Part shown: positions 12,001 through 22,200 of the stretch, in pieces
Position numbering within the stretch: position 1 is the stretch's first letter
Layout of the letters: each line of letters opens with the position of its first letter
Assembly: GCF_029784155.1 (NCBI RefSeq)
Contig: NC_073692.1
Span: forward strand, 233,882,503 to 233,946,502
Direction of reading: 5' to 3'
Length of the DNA: 64,000 nucleotides
From: Uranotaenia lowii
Taxonomy: Eukaryota; Arthropoda; Insecta; Diptera; Culicidae
The notes under the pieces: model-generated
What the model saw: only the letters and a program-made list of their open reading frames with translations
Database searches by the model: none
What the model was told of the DNA's origin: nothing
Translations under genes and position numbers: made by a program

Positions 12001-12299
12001 TAAAATAACTCAATTTTTTCCACGGAGGTATCGCGGAGTTTGTTATGGGTTCTACACATCGCGCAAATTTTTCCTACAAGCATTTTATTTATTTTCCCTC
12101 ATCTACTTCATCTAATGGAAAAATCTGTCGCTGTAGGCAAACTCAATTAACACATTTGAGGCCGCTGGGAAAAATCTTTATCGATTCAAAAAATTCAAAA
12201 TGGCTACTTACGATTTTTCTTTGCGTTTCAAATTTAAATAAATCCACCAGAAGAAACCAGATTCTCGAAGTCCAGAATATATCCGGCAGGATCGCCAAT

Positions 12300-12539
12300 T
12301 GTGCAACCTAGTGGCGGGCTAGGAAGGGCCTAGCCGTCGGTTATAGGTTCCAGCACCGCGCTTAACCCGGAGAAGTCACGTTACCCGTGCCTCGCACGCT
12401 GTCTGGGCCCGTGCGAGCCGCCTGGGGGACTGGTGCTTGGTCGACTGTCGAGGGGCTACCTGATGGTGATCTATGATGTAATGCACGATGAATGTATTTA
12501 TTACGCACTTCAAATAAGACGTTGTATCACCGCTACACA
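12300..12539. repeat. Right LTR
   Basis: A complete 240-bp LTR from TGTGCAACC to CGCTACACA, followed by the target duplication GAAGT. It differs from the left LTR by one extra C near 12337. Confidence 0.8.
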
Positions 12540-12544
12540 GAAGT

Positions 12545-12842
12545 CACAAAGGTCTACTAAAGGTAAGATGTTATGAGCACTGGAGGAGTGAATAAGTTTG
12601 GTTGGATGTAAAATAGGGAGATTGTAAATATTTTTTAGACGTCTGTTTTGCAAGGATTGCAGCTTTTGTAAATGTGATTGAGATGCTCGACCCCAAACTG
12701 AGATAAGGTAGTATAAAATTGAATGGATAAAAGCGTAATAGAATTTCAACAAGACATGTTGAGGCACAAAACGTCGTAGTCTCCAGAGGACACCGCAAAG
12801 AGGAGAAATTTTTTTTCTGGATTTTTTGTATGGCAATTCCAC
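12545..12842 (-). pseudogene. LINE ORF2 post-RT segment
   Basis: This continues the reverse transcriptase after a frame break and contains the usual 'FVPQHVLLKFYYAFIHSILYY...W' and 'LQKLQSLQNRRLK' segments. The end of the frame (12510-12539) is not LINE but the end of the LTR element read in reverse. The LINE proper resumes at 7633. Confidence 0.65.
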
Positions 12843-12934
12843 GAAAGAGTACTATCCAAGTGAATACCTAAGTATTTGAAGCTTTTTACTTCTTCTATAA
12901 CAAACTGGTTCATGCTAGGGTCTCTATATTGTCT

Positions 12935-13580
12935 CTATATTACTTTCCTGGCCGAGCGAAATATCTTTGTTTTTGTGTAGTTTAATGATAGCAAGTTGCT
13001 GTTAAAATATGCGGATAGTAATTTTAAATCATGCTCCATGTTATCGATTATGACATTCGGAGATTTTCCTGTATAGAAAAGTGCTGTGTCATCAGCGAAA
13101 AGCCTTGCTGTACCTAAAAGTGGAAGTTTATATAGATCATTAATATATAAAAGAAAGAGTAGTGGCCCTATATTGCTGCCTTGTGGGACGCCTACACCAA
13201 TATTTCTGATTTCACTCTCTACTCCTTGAACAACTACATATTGTTTCCTATCCGAAAGATAACTGTGAATTATATCATTTGCTTTGCCCCTTATTCCATA
13301 TTTATTTAATTTTTCCAGTAAGATGCCATGATTAAGCGTATCAAACGCCTTTTTCAGGTCCAAGAATAAAGCACCAACTATATTTTTGGAATCAATTTCT
13401 TTAATTATGGAATCCACAAGTTCAGAAATTGCAATAAAAGTATTTGAGCCTGCTCTAAACCCATATTGCATACTATATAGAACACTGTTACAATTGAGGA
13501 AATTGGTAATTCTATTTACTAGTAATTTCTCGAAAACTTTGCTAAATACGCTCAGACTTGATATATGCTTGTACTGAGTA
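12935..13580 (-). pseudogene. Reverse transcriptase fragment (LINE)
   Basis: The translation shows RT motifs in order: SLLSVFSKVFEK-like (here SSLSVFSKVFEKLL), QYGFRAGSNT, LFLDLKKAFDTLNHG, YLSDRKQYV, GVPQGSNIGPLLFLLYIND and the catalytic LFADDTALF. Upstream sequence is replaced by the TIR element, so the N-terminal endonuclease is missing. The frame breaks near 12940, and a second frame (12545-12842) continues the C-terminal part. Confidence 0.8.
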
Positions 13581-14523
13581 CCGCAATACGGGGTAAGATT
13601 GATCACTTTTTTCAATATTGTTCGAATATTTTTTCTGTTAAGTTGAATGTGGCATGTTTCATGCATTTAAAACCAGCACTGGACTCCTATGAACGTAAAA
13701 CATGGTTGCAGAAATTTATTAGACTATTTTAAAATCGACTTAAAAATCGAATTCGTCTCTGTTCAGAATTTGATGCTTTGGGGTAACATTGATCAATCTC
13801 TACAACAAGGATACAAAACGCCTTCATAATATTTGCAAATGCTAGTTTATCAATATTACCTTGCTTTTTAACGTTTTCTTTGAAAAACATTTAAAAATAA
13901 AAAAAAGAACAATGATGCTGCATACATTTAGGGGCAAAAATTATAACAATATCTTAATAGTTTTAGCTTCGACAATAGAAATACACAATAGACACAATAC
14001 ACAAATACAATAGAAATTTTACCTCACACATTCCCCTAGCCCCTCCCATCATTTCCATTTTCATTTTTTCTTCAAAGTTAACCATTGAATAGGGTTCCTA
14101 TCCATTTGTCCAATACAGGCTTACTCTTGGAAATGTCCTTGTTTTTCAAATATAAAAAATTTATCATTAAATGACTGTAAAAATAGCACTATAATTATAC
14201 ATATACAAAGAAAAAAATTTGTTCTTTCACATTTAACAACCCGTTTGCTTCTAAATGCTGTTTGGTGTCATCAGTAGAGCTGTTTGTTTGCGAGCCTTGG
14301 AAAAATAGATATTTTAAGATTTTGAAATTACATTATTACTAACAGAAAATAAATTTCAAATACAAACCAAATTTTGCAAATTTTTAACTCAATTAAGAGG
14401 CTTTCAAATGTAGAAAACAGTTTTCAAAAATTCAAACTATAGAGCGAGTTATTGATGATAATGTGGAAAAATTATTTGTTGGTCAAAATTACCCCGGTGG
14501 CCAAAGTTACCCCCATTTTACGG
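13581..14523. mobile_element. 0.94-kb TA-flanked TIR element, copy 1
   Basis: Ends CCGCAATACGGGGTAA and TTACCCCCATTTTACGG are imperfect inverted repeats, with TA on both sides (13579-13580 and 14524-14525). The interior is related to the copy at 19464-20374 (shared GCATAC..TTTAGGGGCAAAAATTATA and TTTCCAT blocks). No coding. It cuts the reverse transcriptase of the LINE to its left. Confidence 0.65.
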
Positions 14524-14525
14524 TA

Positions 14526-15000
14526 AATGTCTTTTCTAAAGCGGTTGTAATTTTATTCGCACTTCACATCGATTTATTAAAAAAAAAAACAAAGAAAAAT
14601 CCTCAAAACTCAAAATATAACCACAGAAATGAATGCATAGAGGCTGATGTCGGCTTCTAGGTAAAGATTCACGCTACTTCTACTAAAATAGAAGAAGCCT
14701 ATAGCCTATAGGCCTACGGAAATCCAACATGTAGGAAGAAAGAATTTTTATTTCTTCAATTCATATTTCTATTACAATTGAAGAAGCTTCAACCAGACCC
14801 TATCCGTACGGAAATAACCACAGCTAACTTTCGTTTTTGCTGTTCAATGGTTGTGAATGAAAGAAAACGAGAAAAATAGGAAACAATTCGGCTACACACC
14901 TGATCAATCCCGACCAGGTTCAATCATAACCCATGGCAGCCGCGGGGGATCAAAAGGTCACTGGGCTTTATGAATTTTCCAGCATTTCCTCGCATAGGTT
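14526..15000. other. Upstream region of Ir21a
   Basis: No gene is seen. The segment from about 14800 to the TATA box is less AT-rich and may hold Ir21a cis-elements, but none can be named. Confidence 0.3.
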
Positions 15001-15036
15001 GTTGCAAGGACGAATGCCATGCTCAGTGGATGCCTC

Positions 15037-15078
15037 TATAAAAGACAACCCCTCGATTGGGGATGCTTTTACAGTTAC
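15037..15078 (+). promoter_or_regulatory. Probable Ir21a core promoter (TATA, initiator)
   Basis: TATAAAAG at 15037-15044 lies about 35 bases upstream of TTACAGTTACTT (15070-15081), an acceptable insect initiator around ACAGT. The coding start is 58 bases further on at 15131. Spacing is slightly long for a classical TATA-Inr pair. Confidence 0.5.
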
Positions 15079-15130
15079 TTTTGATTGAAAGCAGTGTAGT
15101 TCGGGACACATTTTCGGGTTTTGGTGCAAC

Positions 15131-16206
15131 ATGAAGAAGATTGTGCTGATCAGTGTTTTACTATTCCTGTGGTTGGAACTTTTACTGGCCTTGTCTGGGG
15201 TTGTTCAGGGTAGAGACAAGTATCAGGATGCATTGATTGCATATAATGGACCATCGCAGAACAAATTCAAATACTATGAGTTGTCCAGTGAGCAGTATGT
15301 GTCGGGACGAATCGAACCCGAAAATGAAACATATTCTGGATTTGAAGGGACCGATTCGCGAAATAAACGATTCGCCGATCCGACATTTCGTGGAAACCCC
15401 AAAACTAAGGAACAGATATGGGCTAGAAATTTCGCTCATCGTTTGACGGATGATAAGCAAGCTCGATCGCTGGTGAAGCTTTTGATCCGCATTATCACCA
15501 AACATTTGAGTGCCTGCATTCCTATTATTTTGTTTGACGTATTCGTCGAGCAAAAGGAAAGTTTCATTATGGAGACGCTTTTCAATGAGTTTCCCACGAC
15601 GTACACCTGCGGAAAGATAAACGCAAACTATACGTTGGACAGTCCAGATCTTCTGTTGCCAACTGCCTCCAAGTGTCGAAGTTTTATTCTGTTCTTGTCC
15701 GACGCCATGATGACCAGACAAATCATTGGACCGCAACTGAACAGTTTTGTGATTGTTATACCTCGATCGAGTCAGTGGAAGTTGCAGGATTTCTTATCCT
15801 CCAAGCAATCAAGGGATATCCTGAATCTTCTGGTTATCGGTGAATCGTACTCCCAAGCAAAGACTGCGGCAAACGACGAAATTCCCTACGTTCTTTACAC
15901 CCACGAACTCTACGTTGATGGCTTAGGTTCCAATCGGCCCTACGTGCTGACCACATGGATGAACGGGAAATTTTCTCGACCGAATGTTGAACTTTTCCCG
16001 AAGAAAATACGCAAAGGATTCTCGGGTCATCGCTTCACAATTGCCGCAGCCCATCAGCCTCCTTTCGTCTTTAAAATCCTGTCCACCGATGGAGTCGGTA
16101 ATATTGCCATCCGATGGGATGGACTGGAAATACGCTTGCTGAAAACGTTGAGTAATTATTTGAACTTCACCTACGATATAAAGGAGCCGTCTAAAACCTA
16201 TTTGGG
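15131..16206 (+). CDS. Ir21a: Ir21a exon 1
   Basis: Starts at an ATG with a good insect context (GCAAC ATG) and encodes a hydrophobic signal peptide. It carries the whole N-terminal domain and the first half of S1, including DGLEIRLLKTLSNYLNF. It ends in phase 2 at a GTAAGT donor (16207). The frame would read one more codon before an in-intron TAA. Confidence 0.93.
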
Positions 16207-19200
16207 GTAAGTTTCTATGTACCCAGGAACGGTATATTAACGTCGCGGATAGTTGTTGTCATGTGATTGGAACAACACTATCAATGAAACTGCAAATCTG
16301 AAACAAACTAAGCGCCTACGGTTAGGCTATAAAAGATGATTAAACAAGTACCGTCAACTGGGGCATCATGCAACAATTTTCAACTTCAATGGCTTCTGAA
16401 AACTTAACCGCTTGTACATCAAAAGTTTAAAGGTTGGTGGGACAGAAAAACTATTGGTTTCACCAGTTATTTTTAAATTTACAAAAAACATGCGATTTTC
16501 ACCCTGCTAAGTAAAAAGGGTAAGTTGCAACAAACTTTATTTTTAATGTAAAATCAAATAAAAACGTTTGAAAATTTATAGTTTTTATATATTGTTGATG
16601 TCGATAACGATGATAACGTATAAAGCACCGTTTGTATTAATTTTTGGTTTTGTTCGAATTACATTTTCCATAACTTTGTCTCAACCCTAATGACATTGCA
16701 TACTTGAAGGCGCTGTTTTCTATAATTAAGAGAAAATTAATTAGTTTAGCCTTTTTCTTGAGACAGTTATTGGATAAATATTTATAATTGGACAAATATA
16801 AGTAATCTCGTAATCAGCAATGATCAGGGATCAAATGTACCCATAATCAACATTTAATAAAACTTTTTCTAAAAAAAGTTGAGAGTTTCCCATTGCTTTG
16901 AAAATATTATGTTCAACTTTTCAAATTGTATCCGTGGTCTATTGTTGGGTCTAATTTCAAAGCTTGGGTCAAAGCTTGAAACATTAAACTTTAAAACCTT
17001 CGAATGAAAATTAATAAACTTTTCATTTAACACAAAACCATAATTTTTTAAATGATCATGATTTTTTAATAAATCTTTGAAAAGTTCGAAAAATTATTCG
17101 AAGTTGCAACTTTAAAGCTAACTAAATTTGCATTTGCTTTGTGCTGATTAGTGTTTTATTTGTGCCAATATTTACAACAAATCTTGGAGTTCCTTATTTT
17201 TATTTTTTGCTAATTGATTATTCACGAAACTATCCATTTTCCAACATGTCTTTTGTCAGTTTAATTGAACATGATTTAAGTTAATGTTTAGAACTTCAAA
17301 AATGACCTTTTTTGGCCTGTTATTTTGATAGCTGTAAGAATTTTATTTGAGAAAAAGGTTTTATCTCTGACTTTGATCACTAGCACTCTTGAAATAATAT
17401 TAAATTCCTTTTTTTATCAAATTTAATTCAATAATCAACTTTTGAATAAATCCTTATTAGTTCAAAATCGATTTTTTTAAATTTTAAATTCACATTTCAA
17501 CCGGATTAAATTTTTTTTCAAATTCAAAATACTACAGAGGAATTTTTCAATCAACCCCTCAATTTTAAATAGAAATAAGAAATGCAAATAAAGATGAATA
17601 ATTAATAACAATTATTATTATTTCCGATACTCGGTGAAAAGTGATGTCCTTTTTTAGTAGGGACATCTAAATATTATGATTTTTTTAATATACATGAATA
17701 GAAGGTTAGATGAAATGAAAGATGGTGAAAATGAGCGGGTAGAGTTTATTTAGAAGCATTAAAGCATGGATCACTACAAATCTGGATGCATTAAAACGGG
17801 TCTATCTCGGAGCTATATAAACGAAATAAAAATGTTTTGTACTTGAAATGTAGGGTTTTTATTGCACTTTAAAGGAAAAATAATAAAAAAATTATTCCGA
17901 TGTTGTTTTGTTGAATTTTCGAACTTTTGGTTGAGTATCACTAATTATAGTTTGAACACCCTATTCGCTGACCTCAGCGGCCATTTTGTTCCACAATCTC
18001 TTCATCTCTGTTGCTTCCCGAGTCGTCCTACCATTCTTCTTCATCTTCTGCTTGACAATTGCCCAAAATTTTTCGATAGGGCGGAATTGAGGGTAGTTGG
18101 GTGGGTTGATGTCCTTTTCGACAAAATCCACCCGTTGGCCCAATACCACTGTAGAACCTCCTAGCTGTAGTGGCAGCTTGCCAAATCTGGCGAAAACTTA
18201 ACTAGTCCTTTGTGAAATCTAATGTACGAAAAAAAAAAGTTTTTCAGGCACTCCTCCTTGTAAATTTCGGAGTCCATGGTCTTGTTTTTCACAAAAACCG
18301 GAATTTTTCGTCCGCAGCTGCAAATACCTTGCCAGATCAAACACTTTCTTGCAAACTTATCAGCAAAAACGAATTTGAAGTTGCCGGGGACATCACCATG
18401 ACCAGTGCAGTGCACCACTGCAGTGGCTTTACATAATTTTTGGCCAGAAAGCTGCCCAAAATCCATCTTCACGTACGTTTCATCATCCATGAGGATACAT
18501 CCGTCGAACTTCGTTGGAATCTTCTTGTATAACTTGCGGGCACGTCTTTTGGCTACTAAATTCTGCTTCAATGTCCGGTTTGGTTGCTTACTGGTCCGAT
18601 AGGATCGTATTCCTTCGCGTAGACGAATTCAGCTGACGGTGCACCGGTCGGCGTTGAATTTCTTGGCAATGTCATAGTCCAACTACCCTGTGTTTTCCTT
18701 GATCGTTCTCAACACCTTCAAATGCAGTTTCCGATCCTTAATTCCACTATGACGCTTGGTATGAACCTGCCGATCTATAGTACGCATCTCACGGAAACGT
18801 TTGAGAACGCTACACACGGTTGATTTGACAATTTTTAACGATTTCGCGATTTTTGAACCCGACCACGTCGGGTTTTTGACGTGGGTGTTCAAAATTTATT
18901 TTCATCTCGCGGCTTCCATCACGTGTAACTTTTTTGAAACAAAACGAATCGTAATGAAATTTTCAGCACTGGTAGAAGAAACATTCCTCTACAAAGAGCT
19001 GCCAAAACATTCCAGATCCGACAACTAGGAGCACTATGGTAAAATAAATAGTGCGTCCAGATTTGTAGTGATCCATGCTTTATCATCACATATCAAATTT
19101 TTGTTCCGCACGGGTCAACTATTATGAAGACTAGATACAGATAGAGTTTTATCTATTACCACACATTATTCATTTATTTATTTATTGATTAGATCCTAGG

Positions 19201-22200
19201 CTTCAGCCCTTTATCTTATTCTATAATATAAATGACACTTAATAACTACACTTATTGTTAATTTGTAAAAGAGCACTGCACAATTCTACTTTTAATTTGT
19301 TCTCTGGTCATGCTTAGTTGAATAATATCGACGTTTGCGTAATAAAATGGCCTCATTCGGTACATTGGTTCGTTTCGGGCGTAATTCTGGGTCCGATTAG
19401 CTAGTTGAAACGGCCTTACGCTTCGTAAATTGCTGCGGCCTCCGTACGGAGATATAAGAGATACCGTAAACTGGGGGAACTTTAATCACTTTAAAACCCT
19501 TACTGCGGTGAGGAGTTTTAAACATGACCATTGATTGCAGTAAATTCAAACGACATTGGTGATTATAATTAAATGTTTGTTACAAAACCAGATTTCGAGT
19601 TTCGGGGTAACATTGATCACTATGGTTTTTACGTATCTAAACAACTTCAAATGTATTGTTTTGATGCCATTAGTGCCATTAGATGCCACTGTAGGTTCAA
19701 AACATCGATAACAGTATTTTTTTGTTTGGACTCAATCAAATTTTTCAACGTTTTTTTTTTTCAAAAACAAAAATACTCTAAAGATGGACAATGTTGCTGC
19801 ATACTTTTAGGGGCAAAAATTATAAACATTTTTTCATAGCTTTTTGGCAACAAAAACAAATGAAATTACACCTTCATGCAATTGCCTTACTCCTCGCACT
19901 GTTTCCATGTTCTTTTTTTTCTTCAAACTTAACCATTTGATAGAGTTTTTAGCCATTTTTTCTATACGGACTTTTTCATGGAAAATGACCGTTTTTTTTT
20001 AATATCCAAAAATTATCATCAAATGACCATAAAAATAACACTTAAACTTAACCTAAATCAAGAAAAAAGTTGAACTTTCACATTAAACAACCCATTTGCT
20101 CCTAAATGCTTGAATTTGATCAGGAGAGATGTTTGTTTGTGAGCATTAAAAAAACCAGATATTTTATGATTTTAAAGTTACATTGTAAGTAATATAAAAA
20201 ATCCTCTAATAAAAACCTAATTTAGCCTATTTGCATCTCAACTTATAGGCTTTCAATCGTAGTAAATAGTTTTAAGATATTCTTACTTTAGAAAAATTAG
20301 TTAATAATGATTATCTGCAAAAATTTCATGTTGATCAAAGTTACCCCGCTGATCGAAGTTCCCCCAGTTTACGGTACTAAATAGAGCGAATAATGTCTTC
20401 CACAGATTCAATCCTTTAGAAACAGTGCGTCGATCGATTTTCTTCGGGTTTCCAGCGTATTCAAACCTAACAGCATGCCCAAGACTCGATACTCCGGCAT
20501 TTATGCTTGCCAACCAAGGTTTCTCAAAGCGTATTTCAAGAACTTCTTCTGAACTCTCTCTAGTCTGTTGTTGTGTATGTTGTAATACGGTCGCCACACA
20601 ACGCCGGCATATTCAATGACGGTCCTAACTAATCCAGTGTAGATTGTGGCAATTGTATAGGGATTATCCAGCTCGTGACAGATTCTACTAACCATTTCGA
20701 ACATAGAGTTTGCCTTCGCTACAACTATTTCGATGTGTTTTGAAAAAGTTAACTCCGAGTCCAACACAGCTCCCAAGTCTTTCACTGAGTTTTGCCGAGC
20801 AATGATGCAATCGTTTTCTAAGCGGTATTCATAAGTGATATTGCTTATTTTCCGAGAAAATGTTATCAAGTTTCATTTCGAGGAATTGATCTTTAGGCCG
20901 AATCTACTGCAACACTCTGTGAACCTGTGTAAGGCATTTTGCAGAGCCAAGCAATCCTTTTGGTGACGAATAGGCAAAAACATTTTTAAATCATCGGCAT
21001 AAACCAGCACAAACACATCAATCAGCACTCCAGGAAATTCGTTCATAACAGTGATGAAAACAGGGGTCCCAAGTGAATCCCTTGTGGAACACCACTATTG
21101 ACCGAGAAAGTATTTACTAGATCACACGTTCTCCAGTTTGACATATTGCGTTCTTTCGATCAGGTACGAACGGATCCATTGAAGACAGGATCCGGTTATT
21201 CCATTCTTGCATTATATCGACAGTAAAGCGTTTATATTGATTACGTCAAAGGTTTTGGACATGTCAGTGTATATTGCGTCAACTTGGAAACCTTGCATAA
21301 TCCACTGTGAGGTTCTTGATACAAACTTTGTTAGATTCGTTACGGTTGAGCGTTTCTTGAGAAAACCATGTTGACACAAGCGGGAAAACTTGCAGTGCGA
21401 ACAAACAAAAAGATTAGATATATGTGATCGCTCAGATAAGCTCTCTTTAACTCAGAAACGCTTCTATCGATGTACCTATAGTCTTCTCAGTTTGTTATCT
21501 CCGCGTTTGCTACATCCGGAGTTTGGATGCGAAACAGTACGGTCGATAGTCTGATAGTGACCTATCACCGATGCTATGTTGTCGTGTTTTTCTATTTCGT
21601 TTTGACCAAAGTTATTTAAATTTATGAAGAGATTAATCACCGTATCGGCCTTATCGGTGAAAAGTGATGTCCTTTTTAGTAGGAACATCTAAAAATTATG
21701 AAATTTTTCATAGATGGATAGAAAGTTAGATGAAATGAAAGATGGTGAAAATGAGCGGGTAGAACCTATTTAGTAGTTGGCCCGTGCTGATCAAAAATTT
21801 GATATGTGATGGTAATGCTTCTAACTAAATTCAACCCGCTCATTTTCACCATCTTGAATTTAACCAGATATACTAGAACCGATATACACCACTTAACGAG
21901 AAATCGGGAGACACGAATAGCGCTATCTGGCGACAGAAATGGAACTATTACACTGTGAATTTTTTAGGAGCTTTGATCAGAGATGCCAGGTGTCCTGATT
22001 TTTCAATTGACAATCGCAAAAAGTGTGGCGTAGCATATAGAAAAGGCGGAAGTAAAATGATTACTATTTGAATAAATATGAATTATTAACAGCGCATATT
22101 CTTACAATTCTTAAAACGTTGTCTAAACCCTTAAAGCATCGGCAGCGATAAGTGCTATCCCAGGTGTTAACCCCGGACACATTCTAGGTCCTTTTTTAGC

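Larger units (their letters stand above)
7639..12539. mobile_element. Non-autonomous LTR retrotransposon (LARD-like)
   Basis: A 4.9-kb insertion inside the LINE, bounded by 240-bp direct repeats that start TGTGCAACC and end CGCTACACA. It is flanked by the 5-bp target duplication GAAGT (7634-7638 and 12540-12544). The LTRs differ by one single-base indel, so the insertion is young. The body (8978-12299) has no gag or pol frame; it holds an array of inverted-arm motifs and possible captured fragments. No primer-binding site or polypurine tract was recognised. A 5-bp duplication fits Copia or BEL/Pao-type integration (also used by others), so the superfamily stays open. Confidence 0.75.
6945..13580 (-). 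mobile_element. Non-LTR retrotransposon, split by an LTR element
   Basis: Minus-strand reverse-transcriptase remains occupy 12545-13580 and the C-terminal domain 7367-7633; a 4.9-kb LTR element separates them. The 3' end probably lies near 6945-6990, where the plus strand shows (TTTA)n, a microsatellite tail usual for L2/CR1-like LINEs. The 5' end is cut by a TIR element at 13581. Internal stops and frame breaks show it is dead. Assignment to an L2/Daphne-like group comes from RT and C-terminal style and is tentative. Confidence 0.75.
17623..19140. mobile_element. Repeat split by an ITmD37E insertion (copy A)
   Basis: The left part (17623-17759) matches 21643-21775: TCGGTGAAAAGTGATGTCC, then AGTAGGGACATCTAAA, then GATGGTGAAAATGAGCGGGT. 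Its continuation (TATCATCACATATCAAATTT, from 19081) lies beyond the mariner element. Relative to copy B, the segment after the GAGCGGGT arm is in reverse orientation. Confidence 0.6.
19165..21480 (-). mobile_element. Jockey-like non-LTR retrotransposon fragment
   Basis: Minus-strand RT remains, in several frames: GVPQGSHLGP-like, VYADDLKMFLPI (YADD catalytic box), NLITFSRK, then VKDLGAVLDSELTFSKH, YTGLVRTVIEYAGVVWRPYY and NNRLERVQKKFLKYALRN (20501-20869). The last coding part, RSNLRSVRPFQLANRTQNYA, is at about 19310-19460. The 3' tail is (TTTA)n on the plus strand near 19168-19185. A 0.9-kb TIR element interrupts it at 19462-20376. Many stops. Confidence 0.75.

Noticed and set aside
12300..12515. 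Reading the direct repeats as ending at CTTCAAAT
   Set aside because: That gives no target duplication. Including the 26 bases shared with 8952-8977 restores TG...CA termini and the GAAGT duplication.
15182..15736. 184-codon minus-strand open frame opposite Ir21a exon 1
   Set aside because: It is the antisense shadow of a well-supported exon; no domain and no splice context.
16349..16380. A third copy of the 0.9-kb TA-flanked family starting TACCGTCAACTGGGG
   Set aside because: Only one end is visible; no inverted partner was found nearby.
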